From positions 840,388 through 904,387 of the forward strand of contig NZ_CP015780.1 in NCBI RefSeq assembly GCF_001945665.1: a DNA stretch of 64,000 nt. Reading direction: 5' to 3'. The DNA comes from Borreliella mayonii (GTDB lineage Bacteria; Spirochaetota; Spirochaetia; Borreliales; Borreliaceae). The translations under genes and the position numbers were made by a program. A model generated the notes under the pieces. It was not told the origin of the DNA. It did no database searches and saw nothing but the letters and a program-made list of their open reading frames with translations. Below are positions 40,859-50,912 of the stretch, in pieces (the first letter of the stretch is position 1; every line of letters begins with the position of its first letter).

Positions 40859-41676
40859 GTTTGAATATTTGAAGCTAGTTTTTCTATAAGGTTTTCAACG
40901 CTAGATTTTTGAATATTAAATTCTATTTCTACTGTATTTTGGTCTTTTATTGTGGCCTTTATATGGCTTGATATTGTGAGATTGGTCATGTTTGCCAAGA
41001 CAGTTGGAATTAACTTTTTTGATAATATTTTTAGTATTGGCGGGTTATTTGTTTTGATCAAGGATTTAAAAATATATTCGTTTTGATTTAAGCTGTTTAT
41101 AGACAGAGTTCCGCTGCTAAAAGGGATTAAATTTTTGTTGCTTACTATTTGGTTTGGGAGCAGTAATTCTGAATCTTGAATCCAAAAAAACATTTCATTC
41201 TTTTCCACTTCCTTGATGTATTTTGTTGTTAGTATATTATTGTCTTTTACGGTTTTATCTTTTTGGGCTATTGTAATACTAGTTCTAGCTTTGTTTGGGA
41301 TAATATATATATTTGAATTTTTAAGTTTCCATTTTGGATTTGTAAGTATATTGCCTATTGATTCTGTATTTCTATTTTTATGAATTCCCCAAAAAATATC
41401 TTTTGGAAAATTGCCCATTATTAGTAGAGCAAAGTCGTTATTTTCTTTTTTATAGCTAAAGTATAAATCGCTTATAAGCCCTAGAATGGATTTGTATTTA
41501 GGGCTTAAGGAGTTATAAATAGACCTGTTTTTAATTAAATTTACATGGGCGTATAAATTTGCGTCAGGCAAAAGTTCCATTAAGTAATTTAGTTTTTGTT
41601 TTGGAGGGCTGTAAGGCAGACTGGCGCATCCCACTATGAGACATGAAATGGTGATTTTAGTTAATGTTTTTAACAT
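40855..41676 (-). CDS. Putative lipoprotein
   Basis: Unknown function (BB0832 position). The first residues [20 protein letters not shown] form a lipoprotein signal with lipobox LIVGC (Cys17). The remaining 255 residues are mixed alpha/beta with no motif I recognise; a repeated element LYAHVNL/TLSINSL suggests a two-lobed fold. The gene ends inside the last codons of the convergent ROK gene (4-bp overlap) and starts inside ileS (7-bp overlap), so it is co-transcribed with ileS. Confidence 0.65.
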   Translation of the reverse strand: MLKTLTKITISCLIVGCASLPYSPPKQKLNYLMELLPDANLYAHVNLIKNRSIYNSLSPKYKSILGLISDLYFSYKKENNDFALLIMGNFPKDIFWGIHKNRNTESIGNILTNPKWKLKNSNIYIIPNKARTSITIAQKDKTVKDNNILTTKYIKEVEKNEMFFWIQDSELLLPNQIVSNKNLIPFSSGTLSINSLNQNEYIFKSLIKTNNPPILKILSKKLIPTVLANMTNLTISSHIKATIKDQNTVEIEFNIQKSSVENLIEKLASNIQT

Positions 41677-44600
41677 TTTTCAATTCCTATTAGTATAAAT
41701 ATGTCATCGGCAAGGTTTATTTTTTTTTCTAGCTTACTTTTGTTTAATATGATATTTAAGGCCAATGTTTCAGTTTTAATGTATTTTTCAAATTTATTTA
41801 GCATTTCCTTTAATGTTTCATTATTTTCTATGTATAAATTTATTCTATCGCTAACATCAAAATTTTTTTCTTTTCTTAAATTTTGTATTTGTCTTACAAA
41901 TTCTCTTGTAAGCCCTTCTAAGTACAATTCTTTAGTGATTAGCGAATCTATTCCTATTGTAATAGATTCTTCATTGATTACTTTTAAGTTATCTTTTTCC
42001 TCTCTTTCTAATATTATATCATTTAATGATAAATAATGCTTTACATTAGCTGATTTTATCTCGTAAGACGTTCCATTGATTATTTTTATTATGTCTTCAT
42101 TTTTTAGCTTGCTAATCTCAATAGATACTGCTTTCATATCTTTTCCAAGCTTTTTCCCAAGTTCTTTAAAGTTTGCTTTTGCTTTGTAAGTTATAAGCTC
42201 TTCTTCGTTAGATTTTATTTTCATTTCTTTTGCATTTATTTCATCTAATATTATTTCTTGCATTTCCATTAACATATTTTGTTCATTTTGATTTTTTGTG
42301 ACGATATATATCGTACTAATAGGCATTCGTATTTTTATATTGTGCAATGATCTGAGCGATCTTGCCATTGAAGTTATTTTTCTTGCGAGATTTATTTTCT
42401 CTTCAATTTTTTTGTTAATGAAATTTTCATTTGCTTTTGGATAATCGTTGAGGTGTATTGATTGTTTATCTTCATCAGTTTTTAAATTTTGATAAATCTC
42501 TTCTGTTATAAATGGAATAAAGGGCGCAAGTAAAATCATTAAAGTTTTGATTGCATAATATAATGTTTCGTAAGCGTCATTTTTGTCTTTATCGTTTTCT
42601 GATTTCCAAAATCTTCTTCTTGATCTTCTTATATACCAATTGTTTAATTTATCTATAAATTCAAGTAAAGATTCTATTGATTTTGTTAGATTGTATTTAT
42701 CTATCTCTGTATTTAGTATTTTTTTTAGGCTTTCAAGTTCGCTTATGATCCATTTGTCAAGGCTATTGTTTTTAACTAGGCTTAGATTTTTCGGAGGCTT
42801 GAATTTATCAATTATTGCATAAGTTGTGAAAAAGGAATAAGCGTTCCAAATGGGTATTATTATGTTTTTAAGAACGTCTCTTACTCCATTGTCGCTATAT
42901 TTTAAATCATCAGCTTTAACTACGGGGCTCATTATTAAATAAAGCCTTAAGGCATCGGCTCCGAAGGTGTTTATTACTTGCATTGGATCTGTATAATTTT
43001 TAAATGATTTTGACATTTTTCTTCCATCGCTTGAAAGCACAAGTCCATTTACAATGACGTTTTTGAATGCTGTGTTTTCAAAAAGAGCAGCTCCCAGGAT
43101 TGTAAGAGTATAAAACCATCCTCTTGTCTGATCTAGACCTTCTGCAATAAAGTCAGCAGGAAATATGTTTTTAAAATTACTTTCATTTGCGAATGGATAA
43201 TGATTACTTGCGTAAGGCATTGCTCCAGATTCAAACCAACAATCAAGAACCTCGCTTGTTCTGACAAATGTGCCACCGTCTTTACTTGGCCAGGTTATTT
43301 TATCTATTCGGTCTTTGTGTAAGTCTTCGATTTTTTGACCAGATAGGTTTTCAAGCTCTTTTTTTGATCCAACGCAAATTTTTTTTCCTGTTTTTGAGCA
43401 TATCCAAATTGGAATTGGATTTCCCCAAAATCTGTTTCTGCTTATTGCCCAATCCTTTGCATTTTCTAACCATTTTCCAAATCTTCCTTTTTTTAAATGG
43501 GCTGGCATCCAATTAATTTTTTCATTTACCTCTAAGAGTTTGGTTTTTATTTTTTCTACATTTACAAACCATGAGCTTATTGGTCTGTAAATAATTGGAC
43601 AGTTTGTTCTGTAACAAAATGGATACCTGTGCAGATAATTTTCTCTTTTGAATAAAAAATTGCGTAATTTTAGGTTTTCTATTATTTTTTTATCAGCATC
43701 TTTTACAAAAAGTCCTTTAAAATCTTTTACCTGATTTGTAAATTTACATTCAGCATCTAAGGGGTCTATTATATCGACATTTGTGTGTTTTTTAAGTATT
43801 CTGTAGTCTTCTTCTCCAAAAGGAGCAAGATGAACAATCCCTGTTCCATCGTCAGTTGTAACATAATCGGCTGTGTATACCTTGAAAGCCCCTTTATCTT
43901 TTTGTTCTAAAAAGTAGTTAAAAATAGGTTCATATTCTATGCCTTCAAGCTTGCTTCCTTTGAATTTTTCTATAATAGTATATCCATTTTCATTGTCATA
44001 ATAGCTATTAAGCTTTTTTGATCCAAGTATTAAAATCTCTTCTTTTTTTTTGTCAAAAATTTTGGAATATTCTATTTCTTGTCCTACTGCAATTCCAAGG
44101 TTTGAAGGCAATGTCCAAGGGGTGGTTGTCCATACTAGTAAATATTCGTTTTTATCTTTGATTTTAAATTTTATTGTTAATGATGGGTCATTGACTTCTT
44201 TGTATTCTCCAAGATTCACTTCGAAATTTGAAAGTGGAGTTGCAAGCTTTGGGGAATAGGGTAGTACATAGTAACTTTCGTAGATTAAACCTTTGTTATA
44301 AAGATTTTTAAATACCCACCACACAGATTCCATAAAGCTTATATCCATGGTTTTGTAGCCTTTTTCAAAATCTACCCATCTTCCAAGCCTCAAAATTATA
44401 TTTTTCCATTCTTTTGTATATCTGAGTACTATTTTTTTGCATTCTTTGTTAAAATTTCCAATACCATAATTTTCTATTTCGTATTTGCCAGAAATTCCTA
44501 ATTTTTTTTCTACTTCGTATTCAACAGGTAGTCCGTGAGTATCCCATCCAAAATTTCTTTTAACATATTTGCCTTTCATTGTTTGATATCTTGGAATTAT

Positions 44601-44798
44601 GTCTTTTATTGTGTTTGGAACAAAATGTCCAAAATGAGGAAGTCCTGTTGCAAAAGGCGGTCCGTCATAAAATGTAAATTCTTCGCATCCTTCTCTTTGT
44701 TCCATTGATTTTTCAAAGATTTTATTGTCATTCCAAAATTTTAATATTTTTTCTTCTATTTTAGGAAAATTTGCTTTGTTTTCTACTTTTTTAAACAT
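41670..44798 (-). CDS. ileS: Isoleucyl-tRNA synthetase, eukaryote-like (IleS2) type
   Basis: Charges tRNA-Ile. At 1042 residues it is longer than typical bacterial IleS1. The class I HIGH motif is in [12 protein letters not shown] (about 47-58) and KMSKS in [10 protein letters not shown] (about 594-598). An editing (CP1) domain with [15 protein letters not shown] and [17 protein letters not shown] lies between. [19 protein letters not shown] and the long C-terminus are features of the eukaryotic/IleS2 clade, members of which resist mupirocin. No Cys4 zinc end like that of E. coli IleS is seen. It is preceded by clpA on the same strand. Confidence 0.96.
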   Translation of the reverse strand: MFKKVENKANFPKIEEKILKFWNDNKIFEKSMEQREGCEEFTFYDGPPFATGLPHFGHFVPNTIKDIIPRYQTMKGKYVKRNFGWDTHGLPVEYEVEKKLGISGKYEIENYGIGNFNKECKKIVLRYTKEWKNIILRLGRWVDFEKGYKTMDISFMESVWWVFKNLYNKGLIYESYYVLPYSPKLATPLSNFEVNLGEYKEVNDPSLTIKFKIKDKNEYLLVWTTTPWTLPSNLGIAVGQEIEYSKIFDKKKEEILILGSKKLNSYYDNENGYTIIEKFKGSKLEGIEYEPIFNYFLEQKDKGAFKVYTADYVTTDDGTGIVHLAPFGEEDYRILKKHTNVDIIDPLDAECKFTNQVKDFKGLFVKDADKKIIENLKLRNFLFKRENYLHRYPFCYRTNCPIIYRPISSWFVNVEKIKTKLLEVNEKINWMPAHLKKGRFGKWLENAKDWAISRNRFWGNPIPIWICSKTGKKICVGSKKELENLSGQKIEDLHKDRIDKITWPSKDGGTFVRTSEVLDCWFESGAMPYASNHYPFANESNFKNIFPADFIAEGLDQTRGWFYTLTILGAALFENTAFKNVIVNGLVLSSDGRKMSKSFKNYTDPMQVINTFGADALRLYLIMSPVVKADDLKYSDNGVRDVLKNIIIPIWNAYSFFTTYAIIDKFKPPKNLSLVKNNSLDKWIISELESLKKILNTEIDKYNLTKSIESLLEFIDKLNNWYIRRSRRRFWKSENDKDKNDAYETLYYAIKTLMILLAPFIPFITEEIYQNLKTDEDKQSIHLNDYPKANENFINKKIEEKINLARKITSMARSLRSLHNIKIRMPISTIYIVTKNQNEQNMLMEMQEIILDEINAKEMKIKSNEEELITYKAKANFKELGKKLGKDMKAVSIEISKLKNEDIIKIINGTSYEIKSANVKHYLSLNDIILEREEKDNLKVINEESITIGIDSLITKELYLEGLTREFVRQIQNLRKEKNFDVSDRINLYIENNETLKEMLNKFEKYIKTETLALNIILNKSKLEKKINLADDIFILIGIEKC

Positions 44799-44812
44799 AT
44801 TATAATTCCTCT

Positions 44813-47032
44813 TTATTTTATTATTATTTTTTCTTTTTCTAAATAAATTGTTATTTTATTTATGTTTTGATTTTCAGCTATTTTGGTGATAATATTTTCT
44901 TCTATTTTTTCTTTTATTGCAGCAATTACGCTTCTTGCTCCTGAATTTTTTTTATAGTATTTTGCGGTTATGAATTTTTCAACATCTTTTTTTATTTCTA
45001 TTTCAATTCCTTTGGAGTTAAATTTTGTTTTAAGGGTGCCTAAGTAGTTTTTGCAAATTTCTTCTACATTGTCCTTTGTAAGGACATTTAGGATTATTTT
45101 TTTTTGAATTCTATCTAAAAGTGACAACTTGAATCTTTTTTCAAGATCTTGTTTTATTTCTTCTTTAAAGTTTTTTGTTTCTAAGCCTTTTTGTTGATTT
45201 TTGTTGAATCCAATATTCTTTTCTCCAAGAAGCATTCTAGATCCAACGCTTGTAGTCATTATTATAATTGTATTTTTAAATAGTATTTTGTCTTCTTTGC
45301 TATCAATAAGTTCTCCATTTTCAAGCATGCGACTTATTAGGTTTAATATAGAGTTGTGGGCATTTTCAATGTTTTCAAGCAATATTAAAGTTTCAAATGA
45401 ATGTTTTAATTTATTTGTCAGAATGCCTCCATCAGAGTAGCCTATGTATCCTGGATTTGTGCCAATTAATTTTGAAATAGAGCTTTCTTCTTTGTAGTCT
45501 GACATGTCTAGTCTTAATACTGAATTTTGATCCTTGATAATTTTTTTAGATATTTCATCAGTTAAAGTAGTTTTTCCGCATCCACTTGATCCTATTAGCA
45601 ATATTGAGGTTAAAGGTTTAGAATCGTCATTAAGTCCAAGTTTGACTTTAACAATTTCTTTAATAAGTTCGCTTATTGCATGTTTTTGTCCGATCACTTT
45701 TTGATTGATTTTACTCTCTACTTCTTTTAATTCTAAAATTTCTTCTTTTATGTTGTTTGCTGTTTTAATGGATAATATTTCATTTATTACTTTTTGTATA
45801 TCATCTGATGTTATGACCTTGTCTTTTGTAAGTTCTTCCTTTTTGATTGCACCGGCAATGTCTATTATATCTATTGCTTTATCTGGGAATCTTTTGTTTA
45901 TTAGATATTTGGATGAAAGTTTTACTATATTTAAAAGAGCGCTTTTTTCATAGATCACTCCATGATAGTCTTCAAAATTTTTTGCAATATTTTCGATTAT
46001 TTTTAGTGTATCTTTTTCATCGGGCTCTCTTACAGTAATTGTTTGGAATCTTCTGGCGAATGCTTTGTCTTTTGAAATATATTTTCGATATTCATTATAA
46101 GTAGTTGCTCCAATAATTTGTATTTCAGCTCTAGAAAGTGATGGTTTTAGTATGTTTGACGCATCAAGAGCTCCTTCGGAGTTTCCAGCTCCTATTAAAG
46201 TGTGTATTTCGTCAATAAATATGATTGTGTTTTTATTTTTTTCAATATACTTAATTATATTATTTAAACGATCTTCAAACTCCCCTCTATACTTTGTTCC
46301 CGATACCAAGTTTGAAACCTTAAGCATTAAAATTGTTTTGTTTTGTAGTTTGCTACTTATTTTTTTTTGTACTATGCTTGATGCAAGTCCTTCAACTATT
46401 GCTGTTTTCCCTACGCCAGGTTCGCCTATTAGCATTGCGCTATTTTTGTTTCTTCTCAGGAGTATATTTGTAAGAGTTTTAATCTCTGTTTCTCTTCCAA
46501 TCAAAGGGTCTAATTTTCTATCTTTTGCAAGTGCTGTTAAATTTTTAACATACTTTTCAATTTCGAAGTGTTCATTTTCAAGTCGTATTTCTTCATCAAA
46601 TTCTTTGTAGGTTTCAATTAATCTTATTTTATTTTTTTCCATGTATTCTAATATATTTTGATCTTTAAAGTTAAAGCTAGATTTACTTAGTTTGTGCTTT
46701 TTAAGAAGTTTTTTATTTTTTAATATTTGATAAAAAATTTCTTTTGCCCCTATTAAGGGTTTGGATTTAAATTCCTTTTTAGCTTCTTTTATGAGGGTAA
46801 AGATTTCTTTATTGATTTTTGGAATAATTATCTCGTTTTTTTCTATTAAAATTTTCTCTAATTTATCTATTTCGCATATAGCTTCTTGTTTAATGTTTTT
46901 TAGAGTTTTAGTATCTATAAATTTTATTTCAGATTTTTTGGGAGTAGTAATTATAGACATTAATAAGTGCCAAATTGAAACTTCTTTATTTTTATTTTTT
47001 CTTGCAATTTCTTTTGAATCTATTTCTACCAA
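44813..47032 (-). CDS. clpA: ClpA-like AAA+ unfoldase
   Basis: Hsp100 unfoldase that probably feeds ClpP. At least 739 residues: an N-domain, D1 with [15 protein letters not shown] (about 206-220), Walker [16 protein letters not shown] and KAFARRFQ, then directly D2 with [16 protein letters not shown] (about 478-493) and no ClpB-type middle domain. NIGFNKN in D2 resembles the ClpP-binding IGF/IGL loop. D2 Walker B reads [11 protein letters not shown] instead of LLLDEIEKAH. The first conventional start is TTG 47032, but homology to the ClpA N-domain extends upstream to an ATT at 47057-47059 that overlaps the stop of the preceding gene. Confidence 0.88.
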   Translation of the reverse strand: MVEIDSKEIARKNKNKEVSIWHLLMSIITTPKKSEIKFIDTKTLKNIKQEAICEIDKLEKILIEKNEIIIPKINKEIFTLIKEAKKEFKSKPLIGAKEIFYQILKNKKLLKKHKLSKSSFNFKDQNILEYMEKNKIRLIETYKEFDEEIRLENEHFEIEKYVKNLTALAKDRKLDPLIGRETEIKTLTNILLRRNKNSAMLIGEPGVGKTAIVEGLASSIVQKKISSKLQNKTILMLKVSNLVSGTKYRGEFEDRLNNIIKYIEKNKNTIIFIDEIHTLIGAGNSEGALDASNILKPSLSRAEIQIIGATTYNEYRKYISKDKAFARRFQTITVREPDEKDTLKIIENIAKNFEDYHGVIYEKSALLNIVKLSSKYLINKRFPDKAIDIIDIAGAIKKEELTKDKVITSDDIQKVINEILSIKTANNIKEEILELKEVESKINQKVIGQKHAISELIKEIVKVKLGLNDDSKPLTSILLIGSSGCGKTTLTDEISKKIIKDQNSVLRLDMSDYKEESSISKLIGTNPGYIGYSDGGILTNKLKHSFETLILLENIENAHNSILNLISRMLENGELIDSKEDKILFKNTIIIMTTSVGSRMLLGEKNIGFNKNQQKGLETKNFKEEIKQDLEKRFKLSLLDRIQKKIILNVLTKDNVEEICKNYLGTLKTKFNSKGIEIEIKKDVEKFITAKYYKKNSGARSVIAAIKEKIEENIITKIAENQNINKITIYLEKEKIIIK

Positions 47033-47054
47033 ATTTATTAAATTTTCTGTTATG

Positions 47055-48764
47055 TTAATATTTTTTTATCTCCATCTTTATTGCATTTATTATACCAAAT
47101 ATTTTATGTTTTTCCTTATACTCTAATTTTATAGATATGTAAAATTTAATTTTTGGCTCTGTTCCAGAAGGTCTTACAATTATTACAATTTCGTTTTCAA
47201 GTATAAATTTTATTGCATTTATAGGGCATTCATATTCTTTGATTTCTGAAATTTCTTTTTTGAAGTTAATCTTTTTAAGAGTTTTATAGTCTAATTTTTC
47301 GATTATTTTAATTCCTGCGAATTGTGCTTTTTGTTCTTTTCTTAGTTTTAGCATTAGTTCTTCTCTTTGAATTTCCCCATTGGCTCCCTCAAAATTTTTT
47401 TCTATATTAAATTCTTCATAATATCCAAATTCTTTGTATATCTTTTCAAGATAATTCTTAATTGTTTGTTGCTTAGCTTTTAAGTCAAGCGCTAAAGAAC
47501 AAATTCCTTTTATGGCTGAAAATGCGTCCTTATCTCTAACTTTTCTTCCTATTAGATATCCATGACTTTCTTCGCATGCAAAAGCAAATTTTTTATTTGG
47601 TTCATTTTTTTCCATTTCATTAATTAAGTTTCCTATCCATTTAAATCCTGTGTAAGTTCTAAAAATTTGAGAGTCATGCTTTTTTGCAATTTTTTCTAGC
47701 ATTGGTGTTGTTACAAACGATGATATTACAAATGTATTTTTAGGATTTATTTCTTTTGAGAGTATATAGTTCATTAAAATGCATGATATTTGATTTCCGT
47801 TTAAGAATATCCATTCATTTTGATCTTTAAATGCAATTCCCATTCTGTCAGCATCTGGATCTGTTGCAAGGGCAATGTCACAATCTTCTTTTTTTGCAAG
47901 TTCTATTACTTTAAGCATTGATGTTTTTTTTTCTGGATTAGGATAATTTATTGTTGGAAATTCAGGGTTTGGTAGTATTTGACTTTTTTCTAAAAAAAGC
48001 TGTATTTTGCTATTTGCAAAGAGTTTTTTTATTATGGTTCCGCCGGTGCCATGTAGTGCTGTGTAGGCTATTTTTAAGTTTGTTTCTTTGCTCTTCTTTT
48101 CAAAGTCAGGGAATTCTTTGTTTATTGTTTTTACATACTCTTCGTCTATCTCATTGTCAAGTTCTTTGATGATCCTTTTTTCAATACCTTCTTTTATAGT
48201 AATTGTATTTATTATGTTTTTTACTTTTTTAATTTCATTAGTTATTAGTGTGTCATGAGGTGGTATTATTTGGATTCCACTCTTCCAATATACTTTATAG
48301 CCATTATATTCTTTTGAATTATGACTTGCTGTTATCATGACACCAACATCACAATCAAATTTTCTTATTGTATAAGATAGCTGGGGAGAAGGTCTTAAGC
48401 TTTTATATATATATGTTTCAAAATTATTTGAGGCGAAAATTTGAGCAGCGTTGTAAGCAAATTCTTTTGAAAAATATCTTGAATCATAGCTTATTGCAAC
48501 TTTAGGGTTTTTGTTTATTTTAAGTACGTAGTTGCATATTCCTTGGCTTATTTTTTTTACATTATATGTGTTTATGTAGCATGTTCCAGCTCCAATGACT
48601 CCTCTTATTCCAGCGGTGCCAAATTCTAGATCTTTGTAAAATCTGTTTAGAATTTCTGTTGAATTATTTGTTTTTTGAATTTTTATTGCTTCTTCTTGAA
48701 AATATATATCTTCTTCAAGAAGAATGTAATTTTTCAATTTTCTTTTGGCTTCAATTTTTAGCAT
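47055..48764 (-). CDS. Phosphoglucomutase/phosphomannomutase
   Basis: Alpha-D-phosphohexomutase that moves phosphate between C1 and C6 of hexoses. The 569-residue product (ATG 48764 after GGGAT) is of the long, PGM2-like type. It has FGTAGIRGVIGAG at the start, the phosphoserine loop MITASHNSKEYNGYKVYW, the metal site ATDPDADRMGI, the sugar loop CEESHGYLIG and the phosphate-binding RPSGTEPKIKFYI. Substrate choice between glucose and mannose phosphates cannot be read from sequence. The stop codon overlaps the probable ATT start of clpA. Confidence 0.92.
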   Translation of the reverse strand: MLKIEAKRKLKNYILLEEDIYFQEEAIKIQKTNNSTEILNRFYKDLEFGTAGIRGVIGAGTCYINTYNVKKISQGICNYVLKINKNPKVAISYDSRYFSKEFAYNAAQIFASNNFETYIYKSLRPSPQLSYTIRKFDCDVGVMITASHNSKEYNGYKVYWKSGIQIIPPHDTLITNEIKKVKNIINTITIKEGIEKRIIKELDNEIDEEYVKTINKEFPDFEKKSKETNLKIAYTALHGTGGTIIKKLFANSKIQLFLEKSQILPNPEFPTINYPNPEKKTSMLKVIELAKKEDCDIALATDPDADRMGIAFKDQNEWIFLNGNQISCILMNYILSKEINPKNTFVISSFVTTPMLEKIAKKHDSQIFRTYTGFKWIGNLINEMEKNEPNKKFAFACEESHGYLIGRKVRDKDAFSAIKGICSLALDLKAKQQTIKNYLEKIYKEFGYYEEFNIEKNFEGANGEIQREELMLKLRKEQKAQFAGIKIIEKLDYKTLKKINFKKEISEIKEYECPINAIKFILENEIVIIVRPSGTEPKIKFYISIKLEYKEKHKIFGIINAIKMEIKKY

Positions 48765-48837
48765 CAATTATCCCTTTTATTTTATTTTTTTAAACAAAGA
48801 TTAATTAAATTATATTGGTTTATAATGAATTATATAC

Positions 48838-48866
48838 TTGATATAGAATTTATTATCATATAATTT
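48838..48866 (+). promoter_or_regulatory. Candidate promoter for uvrB-uvrA
   Basis: TTGATA at 48838-48843 with TAATTT at 48861-48866 after 17 bp; an overlapping TATAAT at 48859-48864 gives 15-bp spacing. It lies in the gap divergent from the phosphohexomutase gene and about 35 bp before the uvrB start. Confidence 0.45.
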
Positions 48867-48901
48867 ATAAGAATATGTATTAAATTTTGGTCGTTAAATT
48901 A

Positions 48902-50893
48902 ATGATAGATTTTTTTTTGAAGTCAGAATATCTTCCTGCTGGTGATCAGCCTAAAGCAATAAAAGAGATTGAAAATTCTATTTTACTGGGGAATAAATAT
49001 CAAACATTAAAAGGTGTTACAGGCAGTGGAAAGACTTTTACAATTGCAAATATAATTAAAGATCTAAACAGGCCTGCCTTGGTTGTTAGCCATAACAAAA
49101 CATTAGCAGCACAACTTTATAGGGAGTTTAAAGATTTTTTTCCAAACAATGCTGTTGAATATTTTGTTTCTTATTATGATTATTATCAACCTGAATCTTA
49201 TGTGCCTTCAAAAGATTTATTTATTGAAAAAGAAGCTACTATTAATGCTGAGATAGAAATTAAGCGAATAAGGACGGTAACTTCTCTTGCTAAAAGACGA
49301 GATGTAATTGTTGTTGCAACCGTATCTTCAATTTATGCTCTTGGATCTCCAGATTTTTTCAAAAAATCAGCACGAGAATTTTTTGTAGGTCAAAAAATTT
49401 CTATTAAAGAAATATCAGATATTTTTGTAGAGCTTTATTACGAGAGAACTTTGATAAATCTAGAAAGAGATAAATTTTCAATTAAGGGGGATGTTGTTGA
49501 AATTTGGCCTAGTAGTGAGCATGGAGAGTTTGCTTATCGAATTTGTTTAGATTTTGATGAAATTGTTGAAATATATAGGATTAGTTCATTTTCTAAAAAA
49601 AATTTAGGAGCTACAAATAGTTTTACTCTTTTTGCTAAATCTTATTTTGTCATTCCTTATAAGAACGTATTAGAAGCGATACCTAAAATATCTTATGATT
49701 TAAGTCTTCAATGTCAATATTTTAAAGATAATGGCAAGCTTGTAGAAGCCGAGAGACTTAAGCAGAGGGTAGAGTATGATTTGGAAATGCTTAGAGAAAC
49801 AGGATTTTGTTCGGGCATTGAAAATTATTCTAAATATTTGACTGGAAGCACAATGGAAAGGCCTTATTGTCTTTTTGACTTTTTCCCGAAAGATTACTTA
49901 TTGTTTGTAGATGAATCTCATGTTACATTGCCTCAATTTAGGGGAATGTATAATGGAGATTATTCTAGAAAATTAAATCTTGTTAACTTTGGGTTTAGAC
50001 TTCCTGCAGCGCTTGAAAATAGACCTCTTAAATATGATGAATTTGACTCATTAATTAATCAAGTTGTGTTTGTATCTGCAACTCCAGGTTTTGAAGAAAA
50101 TGAGAAAAGTAGTGTGGTTGTTGATCAAATAATTCGTCCCACAGGCCTTGTTGATCCGGAAATTATTACTAGGCATTCTTATGGGCAAATGGAAGATCTT
50201 TATAGTGAGATTCAAAAAAGAGTAGCTCTTAAAGAGCGGGTTTTAATTACTACTTTGACAAAAAAAATGTCTGAGGATTTGACTGAATATTTAGTAGGTC
50301 TTGGCGTAAAGGCAAAATATTTGCATTCAGAACTTAATGCTCTTGAAAGAGTGGAAGTTATTTCGTTGCTTAGAAAATCTGAAATTGATGTTATTGTTGG
50401 CATTAACTTGCTTAGAGAGGGTTTAGATATTCCAGAAGTATCTCTTGTTGCAATATTAGATGCTGATAAGGTGGGGTTTTTAAGATCTACTACTTCGTTA
50501 ATACAAACAATTGGCAGAGCTGCTAGAAATTCTAATGGACTTGTAATAATGTATTACGACAAAATTAGTGTAGCTATGCAGGAGGCAATTGAGGAGACTA
50601 ATAGAAGGCGTCAAATTCAAATTGATTATAATAAAAAAAACAATATTACTCCTAAGACAATTGTTAAAAAGATTCAAAATATTTTAGAAAAAGAACTTAA
50701 TAGTAAAAATAAAAATGCTGGCTATGATTTTGAAAAAATTATTTCAGGTGAGAGATTGTCTAAAAAAAAGCTTATTGATAAGCTTAAATTTGAGCTAGAA
50801 GAAGCTGTTAATGATGAAAGGTTTGAAGACGCAATTGTTTTAAGAGATAAAATAAAAGAGCTTAGTAGCAAAATTAGTGTAGCTCGTAAGTAA
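48902..50893 (+). CDS. uvrB: Excinuclease ABC subunit B
   Basis: UvrB is the damage-verifying helicase of nucleotide excision repair. The product is 663 residues from ATG 48902, which gives [20 protein letters not shown] as expected; an in-frame TTG 15 bases upstream is possible. Motifs are [13 protein letters not shown], the beta-hairpin [21 protein letters not shown] (motif II), [23 protein letters not shown] and QTIGRAARN. The C-terminal UVR motif [19 protein letters not shown] binds UvrC. uvrA follows after 19 bp. Confidence 0.96.
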   Translation: MIDFFLKSEYLPAGDQPKAIKEIENSILLGNKYQTLKGVTGSGKTFTIANIIKDLNRPALVVSHNKTLAAQLYREFKDFFPNNAVEYFVSYYDYYQPESYVPSKDLFIEKEATINAEIEIKRIRTVTSLAKRRDVIVVATVSSIYALGSPDFFKKSAREFFVGQKISIKEISDIFVELYYERTLINLERDKFSIKGDVVEIWPSSEHGEFAYRICLDFDEIVEIYRISSFSKKNLGATNSFTLFAKSYFVIPYKNVLEAIPKISYDLSLQCQYFKDNGKLVEAERLKQRVEYDLEMLRETGFCSGIENYSKYLTGSTMERPYCLFDFFPKDYLLFVDESHVTLPQFRGMYNGDYSRKLNLVNFGFRLPAALENRPLKYDEFDSLINQVVFVSATPGFEENEKSSVVVDQIIRPTGLVDPEIITRHSYGQMEDLYSEIQKRVALKERVLITTLTKKMSEDLTEYLVGLGVKAKYLHSELNALERVEVISLLRKSEIDVIVGINLLREGLDIPEVSLVAILDADKVGFLRSTTSLIQTIGRAARNSNGLVIMYYDKISVAMQEAIEETNRRRQIQIDYNKKNNITPKTIVKKIQNILEKELNSKNKNAGYDFEKIISGERLSKKKLIDKLKFELEEAVNDERFEDAIVLRDKIKELSSKISVARK

Positions 50894-50912
50894 AAAAAGA
50901 GAGGTGTAATTT

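Noticed and set aside
46152..46610. 152-codon + strand frame opposite clpA
   Set aside because: Antisense shadow of a strongly conserved AAA+ domain; its product is a low-complexity hydrophobic sequence with no ribosome site.
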